Positions 7,857 through 17,120 of a stretch of DNA of 38,853 nt are shown in pieces. Position numbers and translations under genes: made by a program. Every line of letters begins with the position of its first letter. Position 1 is the stretch's first letter. The stretch is from an uncultured Clostridium sp. GTDB lineage: Bacteria > Bacillota > Clostridia > TANB77 > CAG-508. The notes beneath the pieces are model-generated. The model saw nothing but the letters and a program-made list of their open reading frames with translations. It made no database searches and was not told the origin of the DNA. Where the stretch lies: the NCBI GenBank assembly GCA_900557045.1, contig USQY01000011.1, positions 1-38,853 of the forward strand. The letters run 5' to 3'.

Positions 7857-9101
7857 TTAAAATAAATTTGACACAGCCCTCATAACTCCAATTTTTCCGT
7901 ATTCATATGTTAAGCCACCTTGCATAAATGCAATATATGGAGGACGTATTGGAGCATCACAAGAAAGTTCAATAGATGAACCTTGTGTAAAAGCTCCTGC
8001 CGCCATTATTACTTGGTCTGTATATCCTGGCATATCCCAAGGTTCTGGTACAGAATTTGAATCAATTGGAGAACCTTTTTGTATTCCTTGACAATATTTT
8101 ATTACTTTGTCTTTATCTCCAAATTCTATTGTTTGAACTATATCTGATCTTTTTTCATTATATCTAGGTACTACCTTGTATCCTAAATCTTCAAGCATTT
8201 TACTAGCAAATACTGCTGTTTTCAAACTGCTTTTTACAACACTTGGTGCCATAAATAATCCCTGCAAAATATATCTATTCATTCCTAAACTTGGACCAAC
8301 TTCTTTTCCTTGTCCTGGAACTGTTAATCTTTCTGCTGCAAGCTCTACTAAATCACTTCTACCTGCTATATATCCTCCATTTGGTGCGATTCCTCCACCT
8401 AAATTTTTTATTAGTGAACCTACAATAACATCAGCTCCAAAGCTTGTTGGCTCATATTTTTCTACAAATTCGCCATAACAGTTATCTATCATAATAATTA
8501 TATCTTTATTATTCTCTTTAATTAATTTAACAACTTTCTCAATTTTATCTAAAGTTATACTTCTACGTGTTGAATATCCTCTAGAACGTTGTATTTCTAT
8601 TAACTTTACATTTCCTTGTAATACTCTATTTTTGATTTTTTCATAATCAAAATCATCATCTATCATATCAATTTGCTCATATTTAACTCCAAATGATTTT
8701 AATGAACTATTATTTTCTTCAATTCCTATAACTTTATCTAATGTATCATATGGTTTTCCACATATACTAAGCATTGTATCACCTGGGCGTAAAAATGCAA
8801 ATAAAGCAACAGTTAGTGCATGACTACCTGATATAAATTGACTTCTAACCAAACAATCTTCAGCTCCAAGTACTTCAGCAAAAACTTTTTCAATAGTATC
8901 TCTTCCAACATCACCATATCCATACCCTGTTGTACTTCCAAAATGCATATCTGATATATTATATTTCTGAAAAGCACTTAATACTTTTGCTGTATTATAT
9001 TCACATACTTCATCTATTTGCTTAAATACCTCTTCAACATCTTTTTCTACTTTTTTTGATAATTCAACTACATTATCACTAATTCCTATTTTTTCATACA
9101 T
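7857..9101 (-). CDS. PLP-dependent methionine gamma-lyase-like / aluminium-resistance family protein
   Basis: This is a fold-type I PLP enzyme of the YnbB/aluminium-resistance family, 414 aa, full length. Family members are annotated as methionine gamma-lyase-like, but the real substrate is usually unknown. Signatures seen: HFGSTTGYGYGDVGRDTIEKV (about 53-73), SQFISGSHALTVALF, the PLP-Asp region IIIMIDNCYGEF, the Schiff-base lysine in GSLIKNLGGGIAPNGGYIAG (about 230-249), and the C-terminal CDAPIRPPYIAFMQGGLTYEY. It starts 16 bases after the end of the WG-repeat gene, so the two may be co-transcribed. Confidence 0.9.
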   Translation of the reverse strand: MYEKIGISDNVVELSKKVEKDVEEVFKQIDEVCEYNTAKVLSAFQKYNISDMHFGSTTGYGYGDVGRDTIEKVFAEVLGAEDCLVRSQFISGSHALTVALFAFLRPGDTMLSICGKPYDTLDKVIGIEENNSSLKSFGVKYEQIDMIDDDFDYEKIKNRVLQGNVKLIEIQRSRGYSTRRSITLDKIEKVVKLIKENNKDIIIMIDNCYGEFVEKYEPTSFGADVIVGSLIKNLGGGIAPNGGYIAGRSDLVELAAERLTVPGQGKEVGPSLGMNRYILQGLFMAPSVVKSSLKTAVFASKMLEDLGYKVVPRYNEKRSDIVQTIEFGDKDKVIKYCQGIQKGSPIDSNSVPEPWDMPGYTDQVIMAAGAFTQGSSIELSCDAPIRPPYIAFMQGGLTYEYGKIGVMRAVSNLF

Positions 9102-9117
9102 TTTTACATATCTCCTT

Positions 9118-10866
9118 TTAATTTTTTATATTTTCACAAGTAAAAAATGGTTCACCATATCCTAAATCATATTCATAATATTTTCCTACAAAATTAGGAT
9201 TATTAAGATTAAATGTATATGTTGGTTCAATAATTACTTCTCCTTTTATATTAATGCATCCCCATTTTTCATCTTTTTTTATTCCTGCAAAACCATATTC
9301 ATTAAATTCTGTTACAAAATCATATTTAGGTTGAACAATTATTTCATTGTTTTTATTTACAAATCCCCATTTTTTCCCCTGTTTAAATGAATATAACTCT
9401 CTTTCGAAAATCTTTGTATTTTCTAATATATCCCCAGTAAAACTTATGTATTTTTTTTCTGAATCTGATTGTATTATTATATAATCATCTTTTATGTATA
9501 TTTCAGCATTTTTTATACTTAATACTTTTTTATCTAATACTAATAAATCTGTTTTATTTTCTTTAATAATACTAGCTTGTACTATTTTTGTGTCTCCTAT
9601 TTTTCGAATAACATCATATTTAAAATCTTGTATTTTTGTGTCATTTTTATCAATAATACCATATTTTCCATTATTACTTGCAATAAAATAATCGTCATAT
9701 AAGTATTCTAAATAATCATATTCTTTTCCTTTAAACTCATTATTTAAATTATCATATATTTTATATTTTTCATCTCTTGTTATTGCAATTATGTAATTAC
9801 TATTCAATATTTGATTTACACCTATTACATTTTCTAAATTCATTTTTTGTTTAGTTGTATAGTCATAAATCTCTACATTATCACCTTTTTGAGCATTAAT
9901 ATATTTACCTGAAATAAATATATTATCATATTGAATATCTATTATTATATTTCCTTCAAAATCTGCAATTCCTTGTTTTGAATCTTTTTGTAATATAAGG
10001 CAATTATTATTTATGTCATATCCAATATCTTCATAATCATGTTTTATAACATTTTTATTGTTTTTATAAAAGCCTGCTCTACCATTTTCAAAAGCCACAA
10101 GATAAATGTCATCAGTTTTATTTATGTTCTGAATTCTTTCTATTTGATTATATTTATTATCTAAAACTTTTTTTCCAGAACAATTAATATATCCATATCT
10201 ATAGCCAGAATTTGTTCTTTTGCCCACAATAAAGCCTGATTTTTTATAATCATTTTCTTCCTCATAATAGCCATCAGATTGAATTATGTCATATTTTTCT
10301 TTTACAACTATTGCACCGTTTATATTAATAATTCCATATTTTTCATTCTTTTTGACAAGTAATAGACCCTCATTATAATCCAGTCCATTTATTTCATCAT
10401 ATTTTGCTTTTAAAACTATATTTCCATTAAAATCAATTAAACCATATTCACCATTTTCTTTATATTTCAAAACACTTTTTTCATATGGAATATTACTTGT
10501 AGCTGAATTTATTTTTATTGCTTCAACAACTACATATTGATATAAAATTTGTTCAGACTTTTCATTAAGCACTTTAATATTATACTGTTGTTTTTGCTCA
10601 TTATAATCATACATACATATAAACAGTGGTTTTGAAGGGTTTGGAATTTGTATTTCATCATATATTGATGGTATTATAATTTCTCCATTTTTGTTAATAA
10701 CACCAAATTTATTATTTTCACTAAACAACATATAATCTATATTTGTAACTACTTCAATCGCATATTTAAATTTGGTTTTATTTTTTTGTGCTATTATAAT
10801 AAAATTAATTATGCTTATAACTAATGTTATAATTATAATACAAACAATATTTTTTTTCATATGCAT
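9118..10866 (-). CDS. Membrane-anchored WG-repeat protein
   Basis: This 582-aa protein has an N-terminal transmembrane/signal anchor (about 5-27), then at least ten degenerate WG/KWG repeats through to the C-terminus. Examples are FGVINKNGEIIIPSIYDEI, YGLIDFNGNIVLKAKYDEI, YGIININGAIVVKEKYDII and the last pair WGFVNKNNEIIVQPKYDFV / WGCINIKGEVIIEPTYTF. WG repeats form a beta-propeller-like scaffold; exposed outside the membrane it may bind ligands or cell wall, but the role is unknown. A second ATG two codons in (10860) is an equally good start. The region upstream, 10867-11192, holds a promoter for the divergent gene and nothing else I recognise. Confidence 0.85.
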   Translation of the reverse strand: MHMKKNIVCIIIITLVISIINFIIIAQKNKTKFKYAIEVVTNIDYMLFSENNKFGVINKNGEIIIPSIYDEIQIPNPSKPLFICMYDYNEQKQQYNIKVLNEKSEQILYQYVVVEAIKINSATSNIPYEKSVLKYKENGEYGLIDFNGNIVLKAKYDEINGLDYNEGLLLVKKNEKYGIININGAIVVKEKYDIIQSDGYYEEENDYKKSGFIVGKRTNSGYRYGYINCSGKKVLDNKYNQIERIQNINKTDDIYLVAFENGRAGFYKNNKNVIKHDYEDIGYDINNNCLILQKDSKQGIADFEGNIIIDIQYDNIFISGKYINAQKGDNVEIYDYTTKQKMNLENVIGVNQILNSNYIIAITRDEKYKIYDNLNNEFKGKEYDYLEYLYDDYFIASNNGKYGIIDKNDTKIQDFKYDVIRKIGDTKIVQASIIKENKTDLLVLDKKVLSIKNAEIYIKDDYIIIQSDSEKKYISFTGDILENTKIFERELYSFKQGKKWGFVNKNNEIIVQPKYDFVTEFNEYGFAGIKKDEKWGCINIKGEVIIEPTYTFNLNNPNFVGKYYEYDLGYGEPFFTCENIKN

Positions 10867-11085
10867 CCAACCTTTTATTTAACTTCTTTTGCTTATTTCA
10901 TTTTTACAAAAAACTAATTTTCACCATATTTTTCTTTATATATTATATAAAGTATGTTTACATATGTCAATTAACAATTATGAAGTTTTATAACTAAACA
11001 CTAAAATTCCTATTCAAGTCCACCCATATTTATTTCATCAAATATTACAATTCTGTACTATTTGATGAAATCCACTTCCTATTAA

Positions 11086-11114
11086 TTGACATAAGTCACT
11101 TGTCATGTTATAAT
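11086..11114 (+). promoter_or_regulatory. Sigma A promoter for the Cys-rich gene
   Basis: Consensus TTGACA (11086-11091) and TATAAT (11109-11114) are separated by exactly 17 bases. It drives the 11211-11516 gene and leaves a leader of about 90 bases. Confidence 0.85.
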
Positions 11115-11122
11115 ATTATCAG

Positions 11123-11141
11123 TTGGAGCAAATTGTTCCAA
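11123..11141 (+). promoter_or_regulatory. Palindrome at the expected transcription start (possible operator)
   Basis: TTGGAGCAA-A-TTGTTCCAA is a 9+9 palindrome with one mismatch, starting about 8 bases after the -10 box. Its position fits a repressor site blocking initiation, or a 5' mRNA hairpin. Confidence 0.45.
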
Positions 11142-11210
11142 GAATTAACATATTTTTAGTGACATTCACATTGTATATCCACATACAAGTATATGAGGAG
11201 GGTCTTTCTT

Positions 11211-11516
11211 ATGGAAATAAGAAAAGTAGAAATACATGATGATGGTATAATTGTAGAATCTTCTAAAGAGATTGGAAAATTCTCCGGATTCATGTCAACT
11301 GATTTCGTAAAAAAGCCTTATTCTTTAAAAAAACACAAAATAAAACTATACTCTGGTACTGAAGTAAAATTAGCATACGGAGGACTATATAACGGTGAAT
11401 TTTGTGAAACCTGCCATTTGCAATGCAAATGGGCAAAAAATTGCGTAGGCTATAAAAAAGGCATATGCAGAGAAAACCCCAATTTCGAAAATATAGGTTT
11501 CTATATTTTTGAATAA
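11211..11516 (+). CDS. Cysteine-rich small protein, 101 aa, unknown function
   Basis: I do not recognise a named family. The start is set at MEIRKVEIHDDG because GAGGAGGG lies 8 bases before that ATG; the upstream ATG at 11193 overlaps the ribosome binding site. A basic N-terminal two-thirds is followed by the cluster CETCHLQCKWAKNCVGYKKGIC (CxxCxxxCx5Cx7C, about residues 66-88, counted from this start), suggesting a metal or Fe-S site. It is the only core gene in the first 33 kb on the plus strand. It has a near-consensus promoter, an operator-like palindrome and a shared terminator, so it is an independently controlled unit. Confidence 0.75.
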   Translation: MEIRKVEIHDDGIIVESSKEIGKFSGFMSTDFVKKPYSLKKHKIKLYSGTEVKLAYGGLYNGEFCETCHLQCKWAKNCVGYKKGICRENPNFENIGFYIFE

Positions 11517-11518
11517 TC

Positions 11519-11559
11519 AAAAGGCGTGAACAAAATATATAATTTTGTCCACGCCTTTT
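11519..11559. terminator. Bidirectional terminator between convergent genes
   Basis: The arms AAAAGGCGTGaACAAAAT (11519-11536) and ATTTTGTcCACGCCTTTT (11542-11559) pair with one mismatch. It lies between the stops of the Cys-rich gene and the RNase G-like gene and would serve both. Confidence 0.9.
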
Positions 11560-11563
11560 GACA

Positions 11564-12772
11564 TTACTTTTCACTACAAATATGTTTTCTTGTCATTTCT
11601 AATAAATGTAATTTTGTAAAACCTATGACTTGTGTTTTAGTTCTATCTTTTTTCACATTTTCTATTAATAATTTTTGTATAATCTCCTCATCCTCTTTTA
11701 AATCCATATCTATATAATCTATAATTATTATACCTCCAATATCCCTAGCTCTAATTTGTTTTGCAATTTCAATTGTTGCTTCTGAATTTACTTTTAAAAC
11801 AGTTTGTTGGATATTTTCTTTTCCAGTAAATTTTCCTGTATTAACATCTATAGCTGTTAAAGCTTCTGTTTTATCAATTGTAATAAAACCTCCACATTTC
11901 AGCCAAATTTTTCTATTAGATATTTTTTCTATTTGCTTTTTCAAATTATATATATCCAATATGTCATTTTTTTCTAATAATGTTAAATTAGCTTTTATAT
12001 TCATTTTTTCTAAATATATAGAAATATCATTATAAATATCTTTATTATTAACTATTATATTATCTAATCCTTGATATCCGATATCTAAAATTAATTTTGT
12101 TATTAAATTTCCTCTATCATATAGTAGTATAGATTTAAAATCTTTATTATTCTCATAATTTGATACTACTCTATCAGCCTGTTCTTTAATATTTTCATAT
12201 ATTTTTATAACTTCTTTTATATCTTTTACTATATCTTGTTTACTGATATTTCTAGCAGATGTTCTAATTATTATTCCATAATTTTTAATATTCAAGTCTT
12301 TAACAATGTTGCTTAATCTACTAGCTTCATTATTATCTTCTATTTTCTGTGAAATTGTTACAAACTCGCTATTTGGTATAATTACTATAAATTTCCCTGG
12401 AATATTCAAATTAGTTGACACTTTAGCACCTTTTTTATCTGTTTTATCTTTTTTTACTTGTACAATTACTGGCATTCCTACTTTAACATAATCTTTTATA
12501 TTATACTTATTTAAATCTTCATTTTTATTACCTGTTTGGTTACTTTTTTTAGGTATAATATCTTTTATATGCAAAAAAGCATTTTTTTCATTACCTATGT
12601 CTACAAAAGCAGCTTGCATTCCAGGCAAGATATTTGTAATTTTGCCCAAGTATATATTGCCTTCTAATCCTTGTAATTCGTTATATTCCTCATATTTTTC
12701 AATAAGATTTCCATCTTCAACTACAACAATTGTGTTTTTATCTTTAGTGCAACTTACAATTATCTCCTTCAT
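11564..12772 (-). CDS. rng: Ribonuclease E/G family protein (short form)
   Basis: This endoribonuclease of the RNase E/G family takes part in mRNA turnover and RNA processing. The N-terminal S1 domain with embedded family motifs is clear (GNIYLGKITNILPGMQAAFVD, about 38-58). The DNase I-like catalytic subdomain follows, with the Mg-binding aspartates in TAIDVNTGKFTGKEN and IIIDYIDMDLKEDEE. At 402 aa it stops directly after LLEMTRK, so the Zn-link (CPxC) and the small C-terminal domain of E. coli RNase G are missing; only one Cys remains near the end. Short forms like this are common in Clostridia, but tetramer formation through zinc is not expected. Confidence 0.88.
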   Translation of the reverse strand: MKEIIVSCTKDKNTIVVVEDGNLIEKYEEYNELQGLEGNIYLGKITNILPGMQAAFVDIGNEKNAFLHIKDIIPKKSNQTGNKNEDLNKYNIKDYVKVGMPVIVQVKKDKTDKKGAKVSTNLNIPGKFIVIIPNSEFVTISQKIEDNNEASRLSNIVKDLNIKNYGIIIRTSARNISKQDIVKDIKEVIKIYENIKEQADRVVSNYENNKDFKSILLYDRGNLITKLILDIGYQGLDNIIVNNKDIYNDISIYLEKMNIKANLTLLEKNDILDIYNLKKQIEKISNRKIWLKCGGFITIDKTEALTAIDVNTGKFTGKENIQQTVLKVNSEATIEIAKQIRARDIGGIIIIDYIDMDLKEDEEIIQKLLIENVKKDRTKTQVIGFTKLHLLEMTRKHICSEK

Positions 12773-12848
12773 TAAAAACTCCCTTTTATTATTTGTATTA
12801 AAAACTATTTTTATAAACTATTCTTTATGAACTTTTTTAATTATTCTA

Positions 12849-13406
12849 TTAATTATACTTATTCATTGCTTTATCTACACCATTTTTTAATATCTCTTCC
12901 ACAGCATTACTTGCTAAATTTACACCTTTTTGTAATTCGTTATATTCATTTTCTGGAATATGACCTATTACATAGTTTATTAAATCCCCCTTAAATTCCG
13001 GTGTTCCAATTCCTACCCTTATACGCATAAACTCTTCTGTATTTAAGCAACCTACCACAGATTTCATACCATTATGTGTTCCTGGTCCACCAGATTTTTT
13101 TATTCTAATTTTTCCTGGTATTGTGTCTATATCATCATAAATAATTAATATATTTTCATTTTCAATTTTATAAAAATTAACAAATTCTTGTACTGATTCA
13201 CCACTTAAATTCATAAATGTTTGTGGTTTTACTAAAATAACTTTTTCATTATTTATAGTTCCAGTTCCATATAAAGCTTTAAATTTAGTTTTTTTGACTT
13301 TAATATTATATTTTTCAGAAATTTTATTAACAACTTCAAACCCCATATTATGCCTTGTTTTGGAATAGTCTGGTTCTGGGTTTCCTAAACCTACTATTAA
13401 GTACAT
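12849..13406 (-). CDS. pth: Peptidyl-tRNA hydrolase
   Basis: Pth releases tRNA from prematurely dropped peptidyl-tRNA and is essential for translation. Signature residues: LIVGLGNPEPDYSKTRHNMGF (3-23, catalytic His in TRHN), VKPQTFMNLSGESV (about 59-72), IIYDDIDTIPGKIRIKKSGG (catalytic Asp), GTHNGMKSV and RIRVGIGTP. Length of 185 aa is standard. A strong AGGAGAG site precedes the ATG. The leader repeat (13422-13470) sits immediately upstream. In related genomes pth often neighbours other translation genes; here it follows the Sua5/TsaC gene. Confidence 0.97.
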   Translation of the reverse strand: MYLIVGLGNPEPDYSKTRHNMGFEVVNKISEKYNIKVKKTKFKALYGTGTINNEKVILVKPQTFMNLSGESVQEFVNFYKIENENILIIYDDIDTIPGKIRIKKSGGPGTHNGMKSVVGCLNTEEFMRIRVGIGTPEFKGDLINYVIGHIPENEYNELQKGVNLASNAVEEILKNGVDKAMNKYN

Positions 13407-13421
13407 ATTGTCTCTCCTTAT

Positions 13422-13470
13422 ATAATATTTAGGTTTTTAATAAGGAATTCACCTATAAACCTATTTGTTA
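13422..13470. repeat. Leader repeat copy 3 (before pth)
   Basis: TATTTAGGTTTTTAATAAGG, then ACCTATAAACCTATTTG. It nearly matches the copy at 7734-7782 and has the potential pairing TAGGTTT/AAACCTA. It fills the 77-bp gap between the Sua5/TsaC gene and pth. Confidence 0.5.
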
Positions 13471-13483
13471 AATTATTGAAATT

Positions 13484-14122
13484 CTATAATTTTTTATTTA
13501 AAGATTTTTCAATATCTTGTTTCAAAATTTTTCCTTGCCTTAATATATTAATTTTATTATCAACAACTTGCACAATTGTTGAAGATTCTGAAAGTTCACT
13601 TTTCCCTCCATCAATACAAATATCCACCTTATTTTCAAAATCAGGTAATATTTCACTTAATTCAATCCCACTTGGATGTCCTGATATATTTGCACTTGGT
13701 GCAACTATTGGTAATTTTAAATTTTCCAAAATCTTTAAAATAATTTTATTATCTGGAATTCTGATTCCAATTGTATTTTTCCCAGATGCAATATAATCAA
13801 AAACTCCTGATTTCTTTTCTAATATAATAGTTATAGGTCCTGGCATAAAATTCTTTATTATCTTTTCTTCTATACTATTATTTATAATAGCATACTTGGT
13901 AATTTCATCAATATTTGAAACTAAAATACTTAACGGTTTTTCTTCAGGTCTTTCTTTAATTTCATATATTTTTTTCACAGATTTTTCACAATATGCATTT
14001 GCACCTATTCCATACACAGTTTCCGTAGGAAAAATTACTATTCCCTCATTCCTTAATACTTCTATACAATTATCTAATTCATTTTCATTTATATTTTCAG
14101 ACCAATTATAAATTTTTGACAT
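13484..14122 (-). CDS. L-threonylcarbamoyladenylate synthase (Sua5/TsaC/YwlC family)
   Basis: It makes threonylcarbamoyl-AMP from Thr, bicarbonate and ATP, the first step of the t6A37 tRNA modification. YrdC-domain motifs visible: GIVIFPTETVYGIGANA (about 26-42 from the chosen start), KERPEEKPLSILV, NFMPGPITIILEKK, TIGIRIPDNK and PIVAPSANISGHPSG. Start chosen at MSKIYNWSENINEN because GAGGTG lies about 10 bases upstream; an in-frame ATG 15 codons earlier (14167) has no such site. At 212 aa it lacks the C-terminal Sua5 domain of longer homologues. Confidence 0.93.
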   Translation of the reverse strand: MSKIYNWSENINENELDNCIEVLRNEGIVIFPTETVYGIGANAYCEKSVKKIYEIKERPEEKPLSILVSNIDEITKYAIINNSIEEKIIKNFMPGPITIILEKKSGVFDYIASGKNTIGIRIPDNKIILKILENLKLPIVAPSANISGHPSGIELSEILPDFENKVDICIDGGKSELSESSTIVQVVDNKINILRQGKILKQDIEKSLNKKL

Positions 14123-14391
14123 TATATTTTTTACACCTCTATATTTTTTACATTGAAATTTTTTCATCTCTGTATTTTCAACATTGTAATATTCAAAGCA
14201 TCTCGAATCTACATAATGTGACTAAAGTATACCATTTTCTCATTATCTTGTCAATTTTTAACTCACAAATTTAACACCGATTATAATTGAAAATCCTTAT
14301 GCAGCATACACCACTCACCATCATAAATCATATCTAAGTTTTTACTTTAAAAAAACTTTTTCAAAATAACGCAAACCCCAAAAATAATTTT

Positions 14392-14424
14392 AAAATAAAA
14401 AATTGCCTTCCAAACAGTAGGCAA
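14392..14424 (-). terminator. Terminator after recO
   Basis: TTGCCT / AGGCAA arms (14403-14408 and 14419-14424), extended by weaker pairs, are followed on the minus strand by a T-rich tract. The 300-bp stretch 14123-14439 contains nothing else I recognise. Confidence 0.6.
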
Positions 14425-14439
14425 ACTATGATTTTTACC

Positions 14440-15141
14440 TCACATTTCCAATTTTTCTTTCAAATAAACTTTACTAATCAAACTAATCTCTTTAATAGCC
14501 TCCTCTTTTAAATCAAACGAAAATATCTTTTTTGCAGGAGCACAAATAATATACCTAATAGCATCAACCGAAGTAGCACAAATACTAATTACAGATTTAT
14601 CAACTCTTCCGCAATTTTTACACTTGAATCCATCATCAAAAACACTAAAAAAAACAATATCAGCATTGTTGTTACAATTAACACATTTTTGTATTTTAGG
14701 CATAAAACCAAGTAAACACAATAACCTTATTCTAAATACAGATGCCACTAATTCCAAATTTTTATCAGTTTCTGAAATAACATACAATGTATTTAATAAT
14801 AACTGAAGAATCTTATATGTATTTTGATTTTCATATGTTACACTATCTACAATTTTACAAATATCAACAGCATAGTTTAGCTTGTCCAAATCAGTTCTTA
14901 AATTGTAAAAAATTTCTATAGTATCACATGAATTAATATTATAACTATTATTTCCTTTAAAAATTAAAAATTCTCCAAAACAAAAAAATTGAGTAGCCGC
15001 CATAAGTAAACTTTTAGGTCTTCTAGCACCTTTCGCAGCACACCCAATTTTTCCATTTGGAGTTAATATAGTAACCATTTTATCGAAGTCACCCATTTTA
15101 CTCTCTGATATCACTATCCCTTTGGTCTTTATTATCCCCAT
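14440..15141 (-). CDS. recO: DNA repair protein RecO
   Basis: RecO works with RecR and RecF to load RecA at single-stranded gaps. The N-terminal OB fold starts MGIIKTKGIVISESKMGDFDKMVTI, with the typical KGARRPKS stretch. The C-terminal part has the four-Cys zinc site CVNCNN / CKNCGR (about 160-185), found in many Gram-positive RecOs. Length of about 233 aa is usual. Two in-frame ATGs lie 6 bases apart (15147 and 15141); the second gives the family-like N-terminus. It overlaps the end of yqzL and follows era in the conserved era-yqzL-recO order. Confidence 0.93.
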   Translation of the reverse strand: MGIIKTKGIVISESKMGDFDKMVTILTPNGKIGCAAKGARRPKSLLMAATQFFCFGEFLIFKGNNSYNINSCDTIEIFYNLRTDLDKLNYAVDICKIVDSVTYENQNTYKILQLLLNTLYVISETDKNLELVASVFRIRLLCLLGFMPKIQKCVNCNNNADIVFFSVFDDGFKCKNCGRVDKSVISICATSVDAIRYIICAPAKKIFSFDLKEEAIKEISLISKVYLKEKLEM

Positions 15142-15250
15142 ATTCATTCACCTTTAAGTTTTTTTCTATATTTTGAACTTCCATTAATTCCATAAAAGTA
15201 TTAATATCTCCGGTATTTTTAAAAGTATTCCAAGCCAACTGTTTTATCAT
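15098..15250 (-). CDS. yqzL: YqzL-family small protein
   Basis: A 50-aa frame begins MIKQLAWNTFKNTGDINTFM, matching the YqzL pattern (short aromatic/charged start followed by W..F..TG.I..YM-like). Its position between era and recO is where yqzL is found across Firmicutes. GGAGTG precedes the ATG by 7 bases. It overlaps recO by about 44 bases. The C-terminal tail is longer than in Bacillus. Function is unknown. Confidence 0.75.
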   Translation of the reverse strand: MIKQLAWNTFKNTGDINTFMELMEVQNIEKNLKVNEYGDNKDQRDSDIRE

Positions 15251-15416
15251 ATGCATTCACTCCTTCTTATACAAAGTTTTAATTTAAACTTTATTATTAT
15301 CTTTAGCTTTTTTTCAAAATTTATTCAAATTAGTAATAATTTTTAGTTTTTATAATTAGTATATTTAATTATCCAATTATTTTTAGTTTGAATGATTAAC
15401 ATATTTAACTATTTAA

Positions 15417-16322
15417 TTATTGTAATTTGAATTTTTTTACGAAACTATCATTATTTTGCCAATCTTCTCTAACTTTTACCCAAATCTTCAAATTAACTTT
15501 TGTATCCAACATTTTTTCTAAATCTTGTCTAGCATATGTTCCTATTTTTTTCAACATACTACCATTTTTTCCAATTATTATTCCTTTATGTGATTCTCTT
15601 AAACAGTATATAACAGTATCTATATCATATATTTTTTCTTTATTTTGAGTTTTTCTTGTTTTCATTTTTTCAGTCTCTACGTATAACCCATGTGGAACTT
15701 CATCATCTAATAATCTTAATGCTTTTTCTCTAATAACTTCCTCTGCTAATTGTCTTAATGTTTGGTCTGTATATTCTTCTACATTATAATATGCTGGACC
15801 TGATTTTAAGTTACTTTCTATTTCATCTAATATTGTTTCCATATTCTTATTTTTTACAACAGAGACTGGAATTACAGCTTCAAAATTGTATTCATCTTTA
15901 TATAAATTTATTAGTTTTGCAAGTTGTTCTTTTGTAACTAAATCAATTTTATTTATTACTAGAATAGTTTTTATTTTAGCATCTTTTATTTTATCTAAAA
16001 TAATTCTATCTCCTTTTCCAATGTTTTCTGATGTAGCATCTATAACAAATAAAGTAATATCCACATCATTTATAACACCAAAAGCTGTTTCAATCATAGT
16101 GTTACCAAGTTTTGTTTTTGGTTTATGAATACCTGGTGTATCTATAAATATTATTTGAGAATTTTCTCTATTTACAATAGCTCGTATAGCTGTTCTTGTT
16201 GTTTGTGGCTTATTTGCAATTGCCGCAACTTTTTCACCAACCAATGCGTTAATTATACTTGATTTTCCTACATTTGTTCTACCAACCATAGATACAAATC
16301 CAGATTTAAATTCCTTTTCCAT
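15417..16322 (-). CDS. era: GTPase Era
   Basis: Era is an essential GTPase that binds 16S rRNA near the anti-Shine-Dalgarno end and assists 30S assembly. G1 GRTNVGKSSIINALVG (14-29), G2 TTRTA, G3 DTPGIHKPK and G4 NKID are present, and the C-terminal KH domain carries the IIIGKNGSMLKKIG loop (about 249-262). Length of 301 aa is standard. It lies 36 bases after the dgkA fusion gene in a ybeY-dgkA-era series, a conserved ribosome-maturation and envelope cluster. Confidence 0.97.
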   Translation of the reverse strand: MEKEFKSGFVSMVGRTNVGKSSIINALVGEKVAAIANKPQTTRTAIRAIVNRENSQIIFIDTPGIHKPKTKLGNTMIETAFGVINDVDITLFVIDATSENIGKGDRIILDKIKDAKIKTILVINKIDLVTKEQLAKLINLYKDEYNFEAVIPVSVVKNKNMETILDEIESNLKSGPAYYNVEEYTDQTLRQLAEEVIREKALRLLDDEVPHGLYVETEKMKTRKTQNKEKIYDIDTVIYCLRESHKGIIIGKNGSMLKKIGTYARQDLEKMLDTKVNLKIWVKVREDWQNNDSFVKKFKLQ

Positions 16323-16358
16323 TATTTATTCCTTTCTATATATCATTAACTTTTTGCT

Positions 16359-17108
16359 CTATAATAATGTAAGCCCATATACTAAAAGTACAATTAAAAC
16401 TCCCATAAATGAACCAAATATACTTTCAGCAATTGAATGAATTTTAGATTCTATTCTATTTTCAAAAACCATTAAAGATAACATTAGTGCAAGTGAAAAA
16501 ATAAGAATACTTCTAGTATTTAGCCAAATTGATGTAAGTATTGCAAAAGCCAATGCTGTTTGTCCACTTGGTACAAACTTTTTATTAAGACTATTTATTT
16601 TATTTTCATATGTATTTTTACTTGCAATTGCTTTAAATACTAATATTGCAATTACTGTTAATATTATTGATACAAAAATCAAGTGTTTAGGTGAGCTAAC
16701 CATACTTTGAAAAATAGTATTACTTATTTCACCAATAGATGTTTCATTTAAAAATATAAAATATGCAACTATAACAGAATTTATAGCCATTAATAAAACC
16801 GCACCTGCACCAACATCTTTAGCAATTTTAGCTTTAGGGTGATATTTATCTGTATATAAATCTACAACTGTTTCTATTGCTGTATTGACCATTTCCGCGA
16901 ATATTACTAAAAAAACTGCAAATGTTAAACATAAAAATTGTGTTGTTTCAAGTTTATAAAACAAACTCAAAACCAATACACACACTGCTATAAAAAGCTG
17001 TTTTTTTATATTGCTTTGAGTAGTAGTTGCATAAATAAGACCATTTACAGCATTATTACATGCATCAATAAAATTACTATTTTTTAATTTTTCATTATTT
17101 TTATTCAT
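16359..17108 (-). CDS. dgkA: Diacylglycerol/undecaprenol kinase fused to a PAP2-like domain
   Basis: The N-terminal 120 residues are a DgkA-type membrane kinase (undecaprenol kinase in Gram-positives). They have three helices and the catalytic block FAEMVNTAIETVVDLYTDKY, with E72, N75 and E79, followed by AKDVGAGAVLL. Residues about 135-249 form a second membrane domain with a PAP2-like pattern: a PSGQTALAF segment and SIAESIFGSFMG near the end, where the His-containing phosphatase motifs are degenerate. Such kinase-phosphatase fusions recycle lipid carrier (Und-OH/Und-P). It starts 12 bases after ybeY. Confidence 0.88.
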   Translation of the reverse strand: MNKNNEKLKNSNFIDACNNAVNGLIYATTTQSNIKKQLFIAVCVLVLSLFYKLETTQFLCLTFAVFLVIFAEMVNTAIETVVDLYTDKYHPKAKIAKDVGAGAVLLMAINSVIVAYFIFLNETSIGEISNTIFQSMVSSPKHLIFVSIILTVIAILVFKAIASKNTYENKINSLNKKFVPSGQTALAFAILTSIWLNTRSILIFSLALMLSLMVFENRIESKIHSIAESIFGSFMGVLIVLLVYGLTLL

Positions 17109-17120
17109 ACATAAAATCCT

